DNA of 64,000 nt from an uncultured Collinsella sp. (GTDB lineage: Bacteria > Actinomycetota > Coriobacteriia > Coriobacteriales > Coriobacteriaceae): contig UQIL01000001.1 in NCBI GenBank assembly GCA_900541025.1, positions 1 through 64,000 of the forward strand. The letters run 5' to 3'. Positions 43,446-52,049 of the stretch are shown piece by piece. Position 1 is the first letter of the stretch; each line of letters begins with the position of its first letter. The translations under genes were made by a program, and so were the position numbers. Below the pieces are notes generated by a model. It worked only from the letters and a program-made list of their open reading frames with translations. It searched no databases and had not been told where the DNA came from.

Positions 43446-44255
43446 CTAGCGGGCCTGCTTGACCTTGGCTGCCGCCTCGACAAACGACTTCCAGAGGTTA
43501 AAGTCGGTTTCGAGCGTCTGCCAGGTGTACTCGGGATGCCATTGCACGCCCAGGCAGAAGGGTTGGCCTTCGACTTCGATGCACTCGGGCACGCCATCGG
43601 TTGCCTTGGCGACCAAGCGCGTGCTTTTACCCAGACGATCGATGCAGCAGTGGTGTGCGGAGTTGGTCTGGATAAGCCTGTGCCCGCCAAGCGCGCGCTC
43701 CAGCAACGAGCCCGGCACGACCTCGACGGGATGCACGGGGTCGTTGAGCACGTGGGTATGGCGCCACTGCGTGCGGCCCTCGCGCGCGCCCAGGCTTGGC
43801 ACGTCCATGCACAGGGTGCCGCCGGTGGCGACATTGAGCAACTGCGTGCCGCGGCAGGTGGTAAAGAGCGGCTTTTTGGCGCGGAGCACCTCGCCGACCA
43901 GCTTAAACTCAAAGCTATCGCGGATCTCGCAGCAGAGGGTGGGGTCGTAGGGTCGATCATCGCCCCAACGTTTGGGATTGACATCGGGGCCGCCGGGAAT
44001 GGCGATGCCGTCGGCGATATCGACGTAATGACGGATGACCTCAATGTCCTCGGTGATGGACATCTGCAGCGGCAGGCCGCCGGCGGCAAGGATGGCATCG
44101 ACAAAGACGCTCGCAATCTCCTCGTTGGGGGAGAGCGTCTCGCTCAAATAGGGTTTCGCTTCTTCCCAGCGTGGTGCGACCAGGATGAGCGGACGGTCGG
44201 CGGGATCGACGTCGACGTGCGGAGTGTAGGACGATGAGGTGCGGGTTCCGATCAT
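43446..44255 (-). CDS. Gamma-glutamyl-gamma-aminobutyrate hydrolase family (peptidase C26)
   Basis: 269-residue class I glutamine-amidotransferase-like hydrolase. Catalytic Cys lies in LFTTCRGTQLLN, His and Glu in GVQWHPEY, and the GGPDVNP loop is present. PuuD-type enzymes hydrolyse gamma-glutamyl bonds, including gamma-glutamyl-GABA. It lies just downstream of the glutamate/polar amino acid ABC operon on the same strand (87 bases), so a role in feeding on gamma-glutamyl compounds is plausible. Confidence 0.88.
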   Translation of the reverse strand: MIGTRTSSSYTPHVDVDPADRPLILVAPRWEEAKPYLSETLSPNEEIASVFVDAILAAGGLPLQMSITEDIEVIRHYVDIADGIAIPGGPDVNPKRWGDDRPYDPTLCCEIRDSFEFKLVGEVLRAKKPLFTTCRGTQLLNVATGGTLCMDVPSLGAREGRTQWRHTHVLNDPVHPVEVVPGSLLERALGGHRLIQTNSAHHCCIDRLGKSTRLVAKATDGVPECIEVEGQPFCLGVQWHPEYTWQTLETDFNLWKSFVEAAAKVKQAR

Positions 44256-44342
44256 GGGCGTAGCTTTCGAATCCGGGTGGACATGGCACAGGGGTGGCGC
44301 GGAGCAAACGTTACTGATGAATTTGCCCGCGTGGCAATTGGG

Positions 44343-45107
44343 TTAGTGGCCCTTAATGGAGTTGAGGAAGTCCTGGGCGCGCTTGGTCTGGGGGTGGTCG
44401 AAGAACTCGTCGGGTGTGCCGGTTTCCACAATCTGGCCGTCGGCCATAAACACGACGCGGTCGGCCACGCGGCGGGCGAAGTTCATCTCGTGCGTGATGA
44501 CGATCATCGTCATGCCCTGCTGGGCCAGACGGACCATGACCTCGAGCACCTCGTTGATCATTTCGGGGTCAAGGGCGCTCGTAGGCTCGTCAAAAAGCAT
44601 GGCCTTGGGGTGCATGGCAAGCGAGCGTGCGATGGCTACACGCTGTTGCTGTCCGCCCGAGAGCTGTGCGGGCACCTTATCGGCCTGCTCGGCAACGCCC
44701 ACGCGGCCCAGCAGGTCCATGGCGCGCTCGCGAGCCTCCTCCTTGGATACACCCAGCACGTCGACCGGCCCCAGCATGACGTTCTGCAGTACGGTCATAT
44801 GTGCGAACAGGTTGAACTGTTGGAACACCATGCCCAACTCGGCGCGCATGCGGGCAAGATCCTTGCCTTCCTGCGGCAGGGGCTCGCCCTCGATGAGGAT
44901 CTCGCCCGAGTCGATAGTTTCCAGGCGGTTGATGGTGCGGCACATGGTCGACTTGCCCGAGCCCGAGGGACCGATCACAACGACGACCTCGCCGCGGTCG
45001 ACCGAGAGATTGATGTCGTTGAGGACGTGCAGATCGCCATAGTGCTTATCGACGTGTCTGAGCTCGATCAGCGGCTGATTGCCGGTGGAAGAGGTGCTCT
45101 GTGCCAT
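44343..45107 (-). CDS. Polar amino acid ABC transporter ATP-binding protein
   Basis: 254 residues of the GlnQ/GltL type. Walker A GPSGSGKST, signature LSGGQQQR, Walker B AMLFDEPTSALDPE and switch His in VITHEM are intact. The N-terminal STSSTGNQPLIELRHVDKHY is usual for the group. It is the last gene of a four-gene minus-strand operon (binding protein, permease, permease, ATPase). Like the glutamate GluABCD systems, it would import glutamate, glutamine or aspartate. Confidence 0.94.
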   Translation of the reverse strand: MAQSTSSTGNQPLIELRHVDKHYGDLHVLNDINLSVDRGEVVVVIGPSGSGKSTMCRTINRLETIDSGEILIEGEPLPQEGKDLARMRAELGMVFQQFNLFAHMTVLQNVMLGPVDVLGVSKEEARERAMDLLGRVGVAEQADKVPAQLSGGQQQRVAIARSLAMHPKAMLFDEPTSALDPEMINEVLEVMVRLAQQGMTMIVITHEMNFARRVADRVVFMADGQIVETGTPDEFFDHPQTKRAQDFLNSIKGH

Positions 45108-45143
45108 GGTGCTCGGCTCCTTATGACTCGAAATGGTAAAGCG

Positions 45144-45977
45144 TTAGCGGATGATGGTCGCGCCGGTCTTGTGCGAAACGTAGACAGCGGCCTTGTTGAT
45201 CGCGACGTTGATGAGGATGTAGATGACCGCGATAACCAGGTAGACCGACACGAGGGCGTCGTAGTTGGTAATGAGCACGCGGGCATTTTGCATCAGGTCG
45301 GGATAGCTCACCACATAGGCGACGGTGGTGTCTTTGACTACGACCACAAGCTGTGAAATCAAGGACGGAATGATAAACCGAATAGCCTGCGGCAACACGA
45401 TTTTAAAGGTGATTTTGGCCTTGGAGAGACCGAGCGCCTGGGCCGCCTCGACCTGCCCGCGCGGCACGGCGTTGACGCCGGCGCGGAAGATCTCGGCGAG
45501 TACGCCGGCTGCAGCGAGTGCGACGGGGAGCGTGAGCATCCAAAACGACGGCAGCGCGATCTTGTACTGGGGCAGCACCAAAAAGAAGAAGTAGATGAAC
45601 AGCAGGCTCGGCACGCCGCGGAAGAAATCGGTGAGCACACGGCAGACCAGTTGCAGTGGCTTAATGTCGCTGGTGCGGCCGAGCATAAGGGCTAAGCCCA
45701 GTACCAGCGCAATGACACCGGCGGTGAGTGCGACTTTAACGGTGCCCTCAAAGCCGGCAAGCAGGAACTTCCAGGTGGTGAGGTGCGTAAAGAAATACCA
45801 ATAGTGGACCGAAAGCTGGCCGGTCACATAAAAGCGCTGCAGTACCAGGACGACGAGTGTGGCGACGGCAACAAGCGAGATGGCGGTGCCGATGCAAATC
45901 TTGGCGCGCATCTTGGGGCCGGGAGCCTCGTAGAGCGCATCGCGCATGGTGAGCGCAGGGGAGGAGTGCTTGCTCAT
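45144..45977 (-). CDS. Polar amino acid ABC transporter permease (second)
   Basis: 277 residues with five or six membrane helices and the EAA motif AAGVLAEIFRAGVNAVPRGQ, followed by EAAQALGLSKAKI. It is longer than its partner because of an N-terminal extension of about 35 residues before the first helix (ISLVAVATLVVLVLQRFYVT). It overlaps the preceding permease by four bases (ATGA), so the two are translationally coupled as a heterodimer. Confidence 0.93.
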   Translation of the reverse strand: MSKHSSPALTMRDALYEAPGPKMRAKICIGTAISLVAVATLVVLVLQRFYVTGQLSVHYWYFFTHLTTWKFLLAGFEGTVKVALTAGVIALVLGLALMLGRTSDIKPLQLVCRVLTDFFRGVPSLLFIYFFFLVLPQYKIALPSFWMLTLPVALAAAGVLAEIFRAGVNAVPRGQVEAAQALGLSKAKITFKIVLPQAIRFIIPSLISQLVVVVKDTTVAYVVSYPDLMQNARVLITNYDALVSVYLVIAVIYILINVAINKAAVYVSHKTGATIIR

Positions 45978-46633
45978 CGGAGGATCCTCACCTTCTTGTC
46001 GATGTAGTTGCCAATGTGGCTCACCACAAAGGCCGTGCCCAGGTAGCCGAGCGCCGAGATAAAGAACGCGGCGACGCCGCCGAGCGAGCGGGTATTGATG
46101 TAGCTCACCACGCCGGTGAGCTCTTGCGGTTTAAGCGGCACCTGACTGCCGAGCGCGGTGGTGAGCATGACGGCGATAAAGAGGTTCGTCATGGGCAATA
46201 CGCTTGAGCGCAGCGCCTGCGGAATCACGATCTTGGCGAGGATACGGCTGAAGCTCATGCCGAGCGAGCGGGCGGCTTCGACCTGGCCGACGCCGACGGT
46301 GTTGATGCCGCTCATAAAGTTCTCGGAGCCAAAGGCCGAGCCCAAAAGGACCGTAGCGACGATAACGCAGGTGCGATAGGGCAGGACGACCTTGAGCGGC
46401 GGCAGCGCGTAGACGACGATGATGAGCAGCGCGATGCCGGGGATGTTACGGAAGACCTGGACATACAGGTCGCCAAAGACGCGCAGCGGCTTGAGCGGCG
46501 ACACACGCATCACGGTGACGGCGACGGCCAGCACCATGGCGATGGCAAACGACTCAAGCGTCATGCCCCAGGTTGCTAGCAGCGCGTCGATATAGTTCTG
46601 GCCATAGAGCGACCAGAGTTCGGAGAGACTCAT
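45974..46633 (-). CDS. Polar amino acid ABC transporter permease (first)
   Basis: 219-residue HisM/GltK-type permease, with the conserved segment SENFMSGINTVGVGQVEAAR then SLGMSFSRILAKIVIPQALR. It is followed by the four-base overlapping second permease. A hairpin at 46658-46683 in the gap before it should keep its level below that of the binding protein. Confidence 0.93.
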   Translation of the reverse strand: MSLSELWSLYGQNYIDALLATWGMTLESFAIAMVLAVAVTVMRVSPLKPLRVFGDLYVQVFRNIPGIALLIIVVYALPPLKVVLPYRTCVIVATVLLGSAFGSENFMSGINTVGVGQVEAARSLGMSFSRILAKIVIPQALRSSVLPMTNLFIAVMLTTALGSQVPLKPQELTGVVSYINTRSLGGVAAFFISALGYLGTAFVVSHIGNYIDKKVRILR

Positions 46634-46657
46634 GCGGACCTCCCGCCGGTAAGGAAA

Positions 46658-46683
46658 GGGGCTCCCGTGTGTACGGAAGCCCC
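46658..46683 (-). promoter_or_regulatory. Intercistronic hairpin after the binding-protein gene
   Basis: GGGGCT-C-CCGT and ACGG-A-AGCCCC form a compact stem between the substrate-binding protein and the first permease. Such hairpins commonly stabilise the binding-protein message and raise its amount relative to the membrane parts. Confidence 0.7.
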
Positions 46684-46771
46684 GACAACTCAGTGAGGAA
46701 ACAGTTTACCGCAATAAAGCGCATCATGCGTTTCCGTATGGTTTCGTTGCGGCCGTTACCAGGCTCGCTGC

Positions 46772-47767
46772 CTAGGCGCCGATCTCGGGCAGTTCGGGAA
46801 CATTGGTGTCGCCCGTACGGTCGCCGATGCAGATCTGCCACAGCTCGGTCCAGGTACCATCGTCCTCGATCTTCTTAAGGAAGTCGTTGACAAAGGCGAC
46901 GCCGTCGGAATCGAGCGGCAGGCCGATGCCATAGGGCTCCTTGCTGCCGAAGGGCTTGCCGGCGATTTTGTACTTACCGGGCTCGCGGACCAGGGCGCTC
47001 TGCTGCATGTTGTTATCGATGACGTAGGCGTCAACGCGGCCCTGCTGGAGTGCCTGGCGGGCCTCCTCGTCGGTCTTGAACTCCTGCTGGCTGGCCTTGG
47101 GAGCGAACTCCTCCAGGATGGCGGGGCCGTTGGAGCCGGACTGGACGGCGACGTTCTTGTCGGCCAGGTCGTCGACGCTCTTGATGTCGTCGTTATCGGC
47201 AAGCACCAGGATGGCCTGCTGCGTGTAGTAATAGGGACCGGCAAAGGAGACAAGCTTCTTGCGCTCGTCAGTGATGGTGTAGGTGGCAAAGACGGCGTCG
47301 ACCTGGCCGTTCTGCAAGACGGACTCGCGCGTGTCCGAGGTCACCTGGGTGATCTCGACCTTGTTCTCGCCCAGGATGTAGTTGGACAGGAGCTGCGCGA
47401 TACCGGCATCGAAGCCACGGGTCTGACCGTCCTTCTCGTTGAGGAGGGAGAAGAGCGTGGAAGTCTGAACGCCACCGATCTTAAAGACGCCGGCGTCCTT
47501 GACGGCCGTGGCCCAGGTGCTGGCGGCGACGGCATCGTCATCGGCCTTGGGGCCGTTGTCGACGAGCTTGTCGAATGCCTTGGCGTCGAGCGTGGTGGAA
47601 GCCTCGGTATCCTCGGAGCTCTTGGAGGAACCGGCGGCGGAACCCTTGTCGGCCTCGGCGCTGGTGTCGGAGCAGCCGGCAAGACCAAGGCCGGCGACGG
47701 TTGCGAAGGTGGCGGCAACGAAGCCGCGGCGGTCGAGAACGACCTGCTGGGAGAGGTTCTTGCTCAT
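46772..47767 (-). CDS. Amino acid ABC transporter substrate-binding lipoprotein
   Basis: 331 residues. The N-terminus has a twin-arginine-like DRRGFVAATFATVAGLGLAG ending in a lipobox with Cys near residue 32, so it is exported (possibly by Tat) and lipid-anchored. A Ser/Asp/Lys-rich spacer of about 50 residues is followed by the periplasmic-binding-protein fold (FDAGIAQLLSNYILGENKVE, SFAGPYYYTQQAILVLADND, GSNGPAILEEFAPK). It is most like glutamate/glutamine-binding GluB. AAAGGTG lies before its ATG and it heads the operon, with the hairpin downstream. Confidence 0.93.
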   Translation of the reverse strand: MSKNLSQQVVLDRRGFVAATFATVAGLGLAGCSDTSAEADKGSAAGSSKSSEDTEASTTLDAKAFDKLVDNGPKADDDAVAASTWATAVKDAGVFKIGGVQTSTLFSLLNEKDGQTRGFDAGIAQLLSNYILGENKVEITQVTSDTRESVLQNGQVDAVFATYTITDERKKLVSFAGPYYYTQQAILVLADNDDIKSVDDLADKNVAVQSGSNGPAILEEFAPKASQQEFKTDEEARQALQQGRVDAYVIDNNMQQSALVREPGKYKIAGKPFGSKEPYGIGLPLDSDGVAFVNDFLKKIEDDGTWTELWQICIGDRTGDTNVPELPEIGA

Positions 47768-47883
47768 GGTAGAACACCTTTCTCAATAAAATCCCTAGCG
47801 GTTGAGTAGAGTTATACCCTATCGCGCTCAAATGGGTCAACACGAAATAACTCAGAAACATACTTACCTTATGGGTAATTCTA

Positions 47884-47923
47884 CCTACCAAAAAGGGACA
47901 GGTTTATTTTGGCAGGTTTTATC
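47884..47923 (+). repeat. Terminator-shaped repeat, copy 5
   Basis: CCTACCAAAAAGGGACAGG, then TTTATTTTGGCAGG and TTTTATCTGGACAAACGTCGG. Plus orientation, though neighbouring genes are on the minus strand. It is nearly identical to the copy at 36676. Confidence 0.75.
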
Positions 47924-47986
47924 TGGACAAACGTCGGTTGTTGCTGCTGAGATAGTGCTTTTCGGACGGCCCGCCTCGCTGTTTTG

Positions 47987-48202
47987 TCTCAATCAGTAAC
48001 AGGTAGACGAGGAAATGGGTTCTAACTGTTGCAGATCGAGATTTTCTCTTCAGGGGAATTCGAATGTCTCGATCTGTAACATCTGGACGGACAAAAGGTC
48101 TCTATCTGTTACAGATTGAGACAAAGGTCAGGGACTAAGACGTCTTGTCTAGATCTGTAACAGTTAGACGGGAATTCGGGCCCTAGATGTTACAGATTGA
48201 GA
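47987..48202. repeat. Array of three 55-bp palindromic units downstream of dxs
   Basis: Units at 47987-48041, 48067-48121 and 48148-48202 (period 80-81, spacers 25-26) share TCTNNATCTGTAACA at the left, GACG in the middle and TGTTACAGATNGAGA at the right. Each is a palindrome of its own ends. Spacers between units are not conserved. It lies just beyond the dxs terminator. Confidence 0.85.
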
Positions 48203-48221
48203 TAATCGCGTCGCGAAAACA

Positions 48222-48260
48222 AAAACCTCCGCAGGGGGGTGCTTTCCTTGCGGAGGTTTT
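48222..48260 (-). terminator. Intrinsic terminator of dxs
   Basis: On the minus strand AAAACCTCCGCA pairs with TGCGGAGGTTTT (48249-48260 with 48222-48233) and runs on into TGTTTTCG. It is one base past the dxs stop. Confidence 0.85.
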
Positions 48261-48261
48261 C

Positions 48262-50043
48262 TTACTCGTTGAGTAGTCTTGCGGCTTCGGCGGCCATGTT
48301 CTCGACCGTCATGCCGTTCTGCGCGAGCAGTTCGTTGGGGTCGTAGCGGTCGGGGAAGCCCTTGGCGATGCCGAAGGTGCGCGTGCGCACGGGCGTGCAG
48401 GCCAGGTAGCACGCCACGCGCTCGCCCCAGCCGCCGTCCAAGATGCCGTCCTCGAGGGTGACGACAACGCGATGCTCGGCGACAAGGCTGTCGAGGAACT
48501 TGCGGTCGAGCTCGGCTGCAAAGCGAGGGTTGACGAGCGTGGCCTCGATACCGTACTCGGCGGCCAAGCGGTTTGCCACGCGCTCACCCAGCTCAAAGAA
48601 ATCGCCAAGCGCGAGCACGGCAACGTCGCGGCCCTGACGCACCACGTTGTAGCGAACGGCGCTGTAGTCGGTGTCTTCGGCGGGCGCAAGGTCGGGGCGG
48701 CTTACCAGGCCGATGCCCGGTACGCGGATTGCCACGGGATGCTCGCGGTGGTCGAGCGACCAGCTCAGCATGGACAGATATTCCTCCATGCAGGCCGGCG
48801 CCAAGTAGTGCATGTTGGGAAGACCGCCCAGCATGGAAATATCAAAGAACGAAAGGTGCGTCTCGGACGTGGTGCCAAAGATTGACGCACCAAACACCAA
48901 AATGGTTGCGGGGGCGTCGTTGAGGCACAGGTCGTGCCACAGCTCGTCGTAGGCGCGCTGCAAAAACGTGCCGTACACACCAAAGACTGGCTTGGCGCCC
49001 GAGCGCGCAAGCGCGGTGGCAAAGGTCACGGCGTGCTCCTCGGCAATGCCCACATCGACGAACTGTTTGCCGGCGGCGGCGCGAAGCTCGGGTGTAAAGC
49101 CCATGATGTAGGGTGTGGCGGCCGTGATACCCACGACCTGCGGATCGCGCTCGATGGCGGCGCTGAGCGCCTCGCCCGTAATGTCGGCGTAGGTGCGCGG
49201 CGCAGGCTCGCTCGGATGGCCCGGGCAGAGCTTGCGCCCGGTCGCCATGTCAAACGGACCCACGTGGTGCCAGCGCTCGGGGTCGTTTTGGGCTGGCTCA
49301 AAGCCCTTGCCCTTGGCGGTGGAGACGTGCAGCACGATGGGATGATCGATATTGCGCAGTTCCTGCAGCGCGTCGACTAGGGCCAACACGTCGTTGCCGG
49401 CGTCCAAATAACGGTAGTCGAGTCCCATCGCGCGGAAAACGTTGCGCTCACAGGTGCCGTTGCTGGCGCGCAGCTCGGCCAGATTGCGATAGAGGCCACC
49501 GTGGTTCTCGGCGATGGACTGGTCGTTATCGTTGACGATGATGATCAGGTTGCTGTCGAGTTCGGCGGCATTGTTGAAGCCCTCAAACGCCAGGCCGCCC
49601 GAAAGCGAGCCGTCGCCAATGATGGTGATGACGTTGTACGCATCGCCCGCCAGGTCACGAGCGTGCGCCAGGCCGCAGCCCAGGCTCACCGACGTGGAGG
49701 TATGGCCCATGGCGAACAGGTCGTGCTCGGACTCGTCGGGATTGGCAAAGCCAGAGGCCTCGCCAAAGCGCTTCGGATCGATATAAGTGTACGCGCGCCC
49801 AGTCAGCGCCTTGTGGGCGTAGGTCTGGTGCGAAACGTCAAAGAGAATCTTGTCGATAGGGGAGTTAAACACGCGATGGAGCGCGACCGTAAGCTCAACG
49901 ACGCCCAGGTTGGGGGCAACGTGCCCGCCGACGGCGGCGGAGCTTTCGAGGATGGCGTGGCGAATCTCGTCGCAGAGCTGCGGGAGCTCGGCACGATTAA
50001 GAGCCTTGACGTCCTCGGGCGTTGTCGTTTGCGTAAGCAGCAT
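48262..50043 (-). CDS. dxs: 1-deoxy-D-xylulose-5-phosphate synthase
   Basis: Thiamine-diphosphate enzyme that starts the non-mevalonate isoprenoid pathway and feeds thiamine and pyridoxal synthesis. 593 residues, slightly short for the family (about 620). ThDP-binding GDGSLSGGLAFEGFNNAA with the downstream NDN, the N-terminal HQTYAHKALTGR, and the transketolase-type C-terminal domain (LVNPRFAAELDRKFLDSLVA) are present. Several positions differ from the common sequence (HQAYPHK, GDGALTGGMA), placing it in a divergent DXS-like branch. The start has only a weak ribosome-binding site. A close transketolase-like alternative cannot be excluded, but the length and motif order favour Dxs. Confidence 0.85.
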   Translation of the reverse strand: MLLTQTTTPEDVKALNRAELPQLCDEIRHAILESSAAVGGHVAPNLGVVELTVALHRVFNSPIDKILFDVSHQTYAHKALTGRAYTYIDPKRFGEASGFANPDESEHDLFAMGHTSTSVSLGCGLAHARDLAGDAYNVITIIGDGSLSGGLAFEGFNNAAELDSNLIIIVNDNDQSIAENHGGLYRNLAELRASNGTCERNVFRAMGLDYRYLDAGNDVLALVDALQELRNIDHPIVLHVSTAKGKGFEPAQNDPERWHHVGPFDMATGRKLCPGHPSEPAPRTYADITGEALSAAIERDPQVVGITAATPYIMGFTPELRAAAGKQFVDVGIAEEHAVTFATALARSGAKPVFGVYGTFLQRAYDELWHDLCLNDAPATILVFGASIFGTTSETHLSFFDISMLGGLPNMHYLAPACMEEYLSMLSWSLDHREHPVAIRVPGIGLVSRPDLAPAEDTDYSAVRYNVVRQGRDVAVLALGDFFELGERVANRLAAEYGIEATLVNPRFAAELDRKFLDSLVAEHRVVVTLEDGILDGGWGERVACYLACTPVRTRTFGIAKGFPDRYDPNELLAQNGMTVENMAAEAARLLNE

Positions 50044-50270
50044 CGTTGTGGGTTACTCCATGCGAATCGAGTGCCGGCGCTCCCTCGGCCGACACAATTG
50101 CACAAGACAGTCTCGCACATTTTGGCGTTTGATATGTGACGGCGGCGCGGTAATTCGCCAACTGGTGGGGCAAAACGTTTTGTCCGATGCCATACTGATA
50201 GATTCGATGATGATTTTTTCAATACGTGCAGGCCGTGGCTTGCCGCCGTGAGCCGCTGGAAGGAGGCAGC

Positions 50271-50828
50271 ATGTCCGATGCCGTTCGTGCCGAGAAAATC
50301 GCGCACGAGGTCGACGATGCCGCCCGCCAGCTCGCCCAGGCGGGCCGCTTGGACCTGACGCGCGAGTTTATCCAGCATGGCGACGTGACGGTCTATGCAC
50401 ATGTGACTTCGGTAGCGCGGACGAGCCTGTCCTTTGCCGAGCGCCTGGGCCGCGTCGGTGTTTCGATCGACCGTGCCTCGCTGCTGCGCGGAGCCTTGTT
50501 ACACGATTACTTTCTCTACGATTGGCACGATCCCGACCCAAGCCATCGGCTGCATGGCTTTCGCCACCCGTTTTTTGCCCTAGCGCGCGCGGAGGAAGAT
50601 TTTGAGCTGACGTCGCGCGAACGGAATATTATCGTGCGGCATATGTTTCCGCTGGTGCCGGTGCCGCCGACGTGTCGTGAGGCTTGGATTGTGTGCCTGG
50701 CGGATAAATGGTGTGCTCTGCGCGAGACGGTCGCCGGCCGCCTGCCGCGCAAAGACGACGCGAACGATTTGAGCGAGGGCTCGAGCGACGGCTCGAGCAA
50801 AGATTCGAGTGAAAAGAGGAGAGGGTAG
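50271..50828 (+). CDS. HD-domain phosphohydrolase-like protein
   Basis: 185 residues from the ATG at 50271, which has AAGGAGG upstream. A helical HD fold with the metal-binding HD pair in LLHDYFLYDWHD and later histidines (GFRHPF, IIVRHMFP). It could be a nucleotide or second-messenger hydrolase; no partner domain is attached. The C-terminus ends in a Ser/Asp-rich tail from an imperfect GGCTCGAGC repeat. It stops four bases before the CmpB-like gene, so the two are co-transcribed. Confidence 0.85.
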   Translation: MSDAVRAEKIAHEVDDAARQLAQAGRLDLTREFIQHGDVTVYAHVTSVARTSLSFAERLGRVGVSIDRASLLRGALLHDYFLYDWHDPDPSHRLHGFRHPFFALARAEEDFELTSRERNIIVRHMFPLVPVPPTCREAWIVCLADKWCALRETVAGRLPRKDDANDLSEGSSDGSSKDSSEKRRG

Positions 50829-50831
50829 ACG

Positions 50832-51851
50832 GTGGGGACCGCGATCGACATGGCATTTGACGGCGCGACGCTTGCCGCCTGTCCGCTTTCGGCACTGGTG
50901 CTCTCGTTCGCCTTCTACGGGTTTTGCGGCTGGGCATGGGAATCGACGGTCTGCGCCATGCTCAACCACGGACGCTTTGCCAACAGCGGCTTTTTGCTGG
51001 GACCGTGTTGCCCCATCTATGGCGCGGGCGGCATTGCCTGCTGGCTGCTGTTGCGCGGAATTCCTGACGCGTCGAGCCAGTTTGTCGCTGCAGCGCTCGT
51101 ATGCAGCGTGATTGAGTACAGCGTAGGCGTGCTGTTGGAAAAAACAACGGGCGCTCGCTTTTGGGATTACTCGCACCTGCCGTTTAACTTGCACGGACGC
51201 ATCTGCCTGTACTGGGCATGCGCGTTTGGCTTGGGTGCGTTGTGCATTTGCCGTTTAGTGGAGCCGGCATTGCTGGGGCTGCTTGGTCATCTGCCGGTGC
51301 TGATTGTGCGGCTGTCCGCCTTTATCGTCGCGGTCGCGATGATGGTCGACGCGTTGTGCTCGCTGGCGAGCTGGCGGCGTCTGTCCGATCAGCTGGAGCG
51401 CGTCCGGGCCGACCTTGCCGACCGCATCAATGAGTCGCTTGCCGATGCCTCGGACTCAATGCTCGAACGTATTCCCGATTCTACGATTGACTCGGTGGCA
51501 CAGACGCACATCCGTAGCCGTGCCGTTAACGCGTGGCTGGCCGAGCTGGGTGACGCCGCGCTCGATGCCCTGCGCGAGAAGGCTTCGATGCCGACGTTTA
51601 TCGCGGATGGTGCTCGCGGCCTGGCGCTTGCCGCCCGCCGCGTGGCCGATGCCGCGCCGAACATGCCGCGTCCGTCGCTCAGTCGTCGCCTTGCCGGCAA
51701 GCGCATGAGCCGTCCGGTGCCAAGCGTGTCGCTCAGCCGCCGCGACCTACGCTTCTTTAACGCCTTCCCGCGTCTGCGCATCAATCGCTACGAAGGCGTC
51801 ATTCGAGCAACTAATCTCCGCGACCGAGCCCGCGAGCTGTTCCGCCACTAG
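50832..51851 (+). CDS. CmpB-type putative ABC-transporter membrane protein
   Basis: 339 residues, GTG start with GGAGAGG upstream. Five or six membrane helices in the first 180 residues contain the family core FYGFCGWAWESTVCAMLNHG then FANSGFLLGPCCPIYGAGG and EKTTGARFWDYSHLPFNLHG. A cytoplasmic helical tail (residues about 190-339) is rich in Arg and Asp. The family is called ABC_trans_CmpB (PF06541), but no transport activity is established. It is coupled to the HD gene four bases upstream. Confidence 0.85.
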   Translation: MGTAIDMAFDGATLAACPLSALVLSFAFYGFCGWAWESTVCAMLNHGRFANSGFLLGPCCPIYGAGGIACWLLLRGIPDASSQFVAAALVCSVIEYSVGVLLEKTTGARFWDYSHLPFNLHGRICLYWACAFGLGALCICRLVEPALLGLLGHLPVLIVRLSAFIVAVAMMVDALCSLASWRRLSDQLERVRADLADRINESLADASDSMLERIPDSTIDSVAQTHIRSRAVNAWLAELGDAALDALREKASMPTFIADGARGLALAARRVADAAPNMPRPSLSRRLAGKRMSRPVPSVSLSRRDLRFFNAFPRLRINRYEGVIRATNLRDRARELFRH

Positions 51852-52049
51852 CCGGGACGGGCGCGCTCACGGCTTCCTTGCTCGCGTATTTCCCGTTCGT
51901 TTCGCGTCCGTTGCCGCGCCGTTTCCAAGATTGCGGCGCCGTTTCCATTCGACAACGCCGCGTTTAACAACGCCGTATCTGGTCTACACCAGTTGCCCCT
52001 CGGCCGCATTATGGGCGCCGACAACGTTCATGCGACCAAGGGAGAGCGA

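Noticed and set aside
47987..48202. CRISPR-like array (regular spacing, 25-26-base spacers)
   Set aside because: Only three units, each 55 bp and palindromic, no cas genes in the window; it fits a REP/BIME-type repeat instead.
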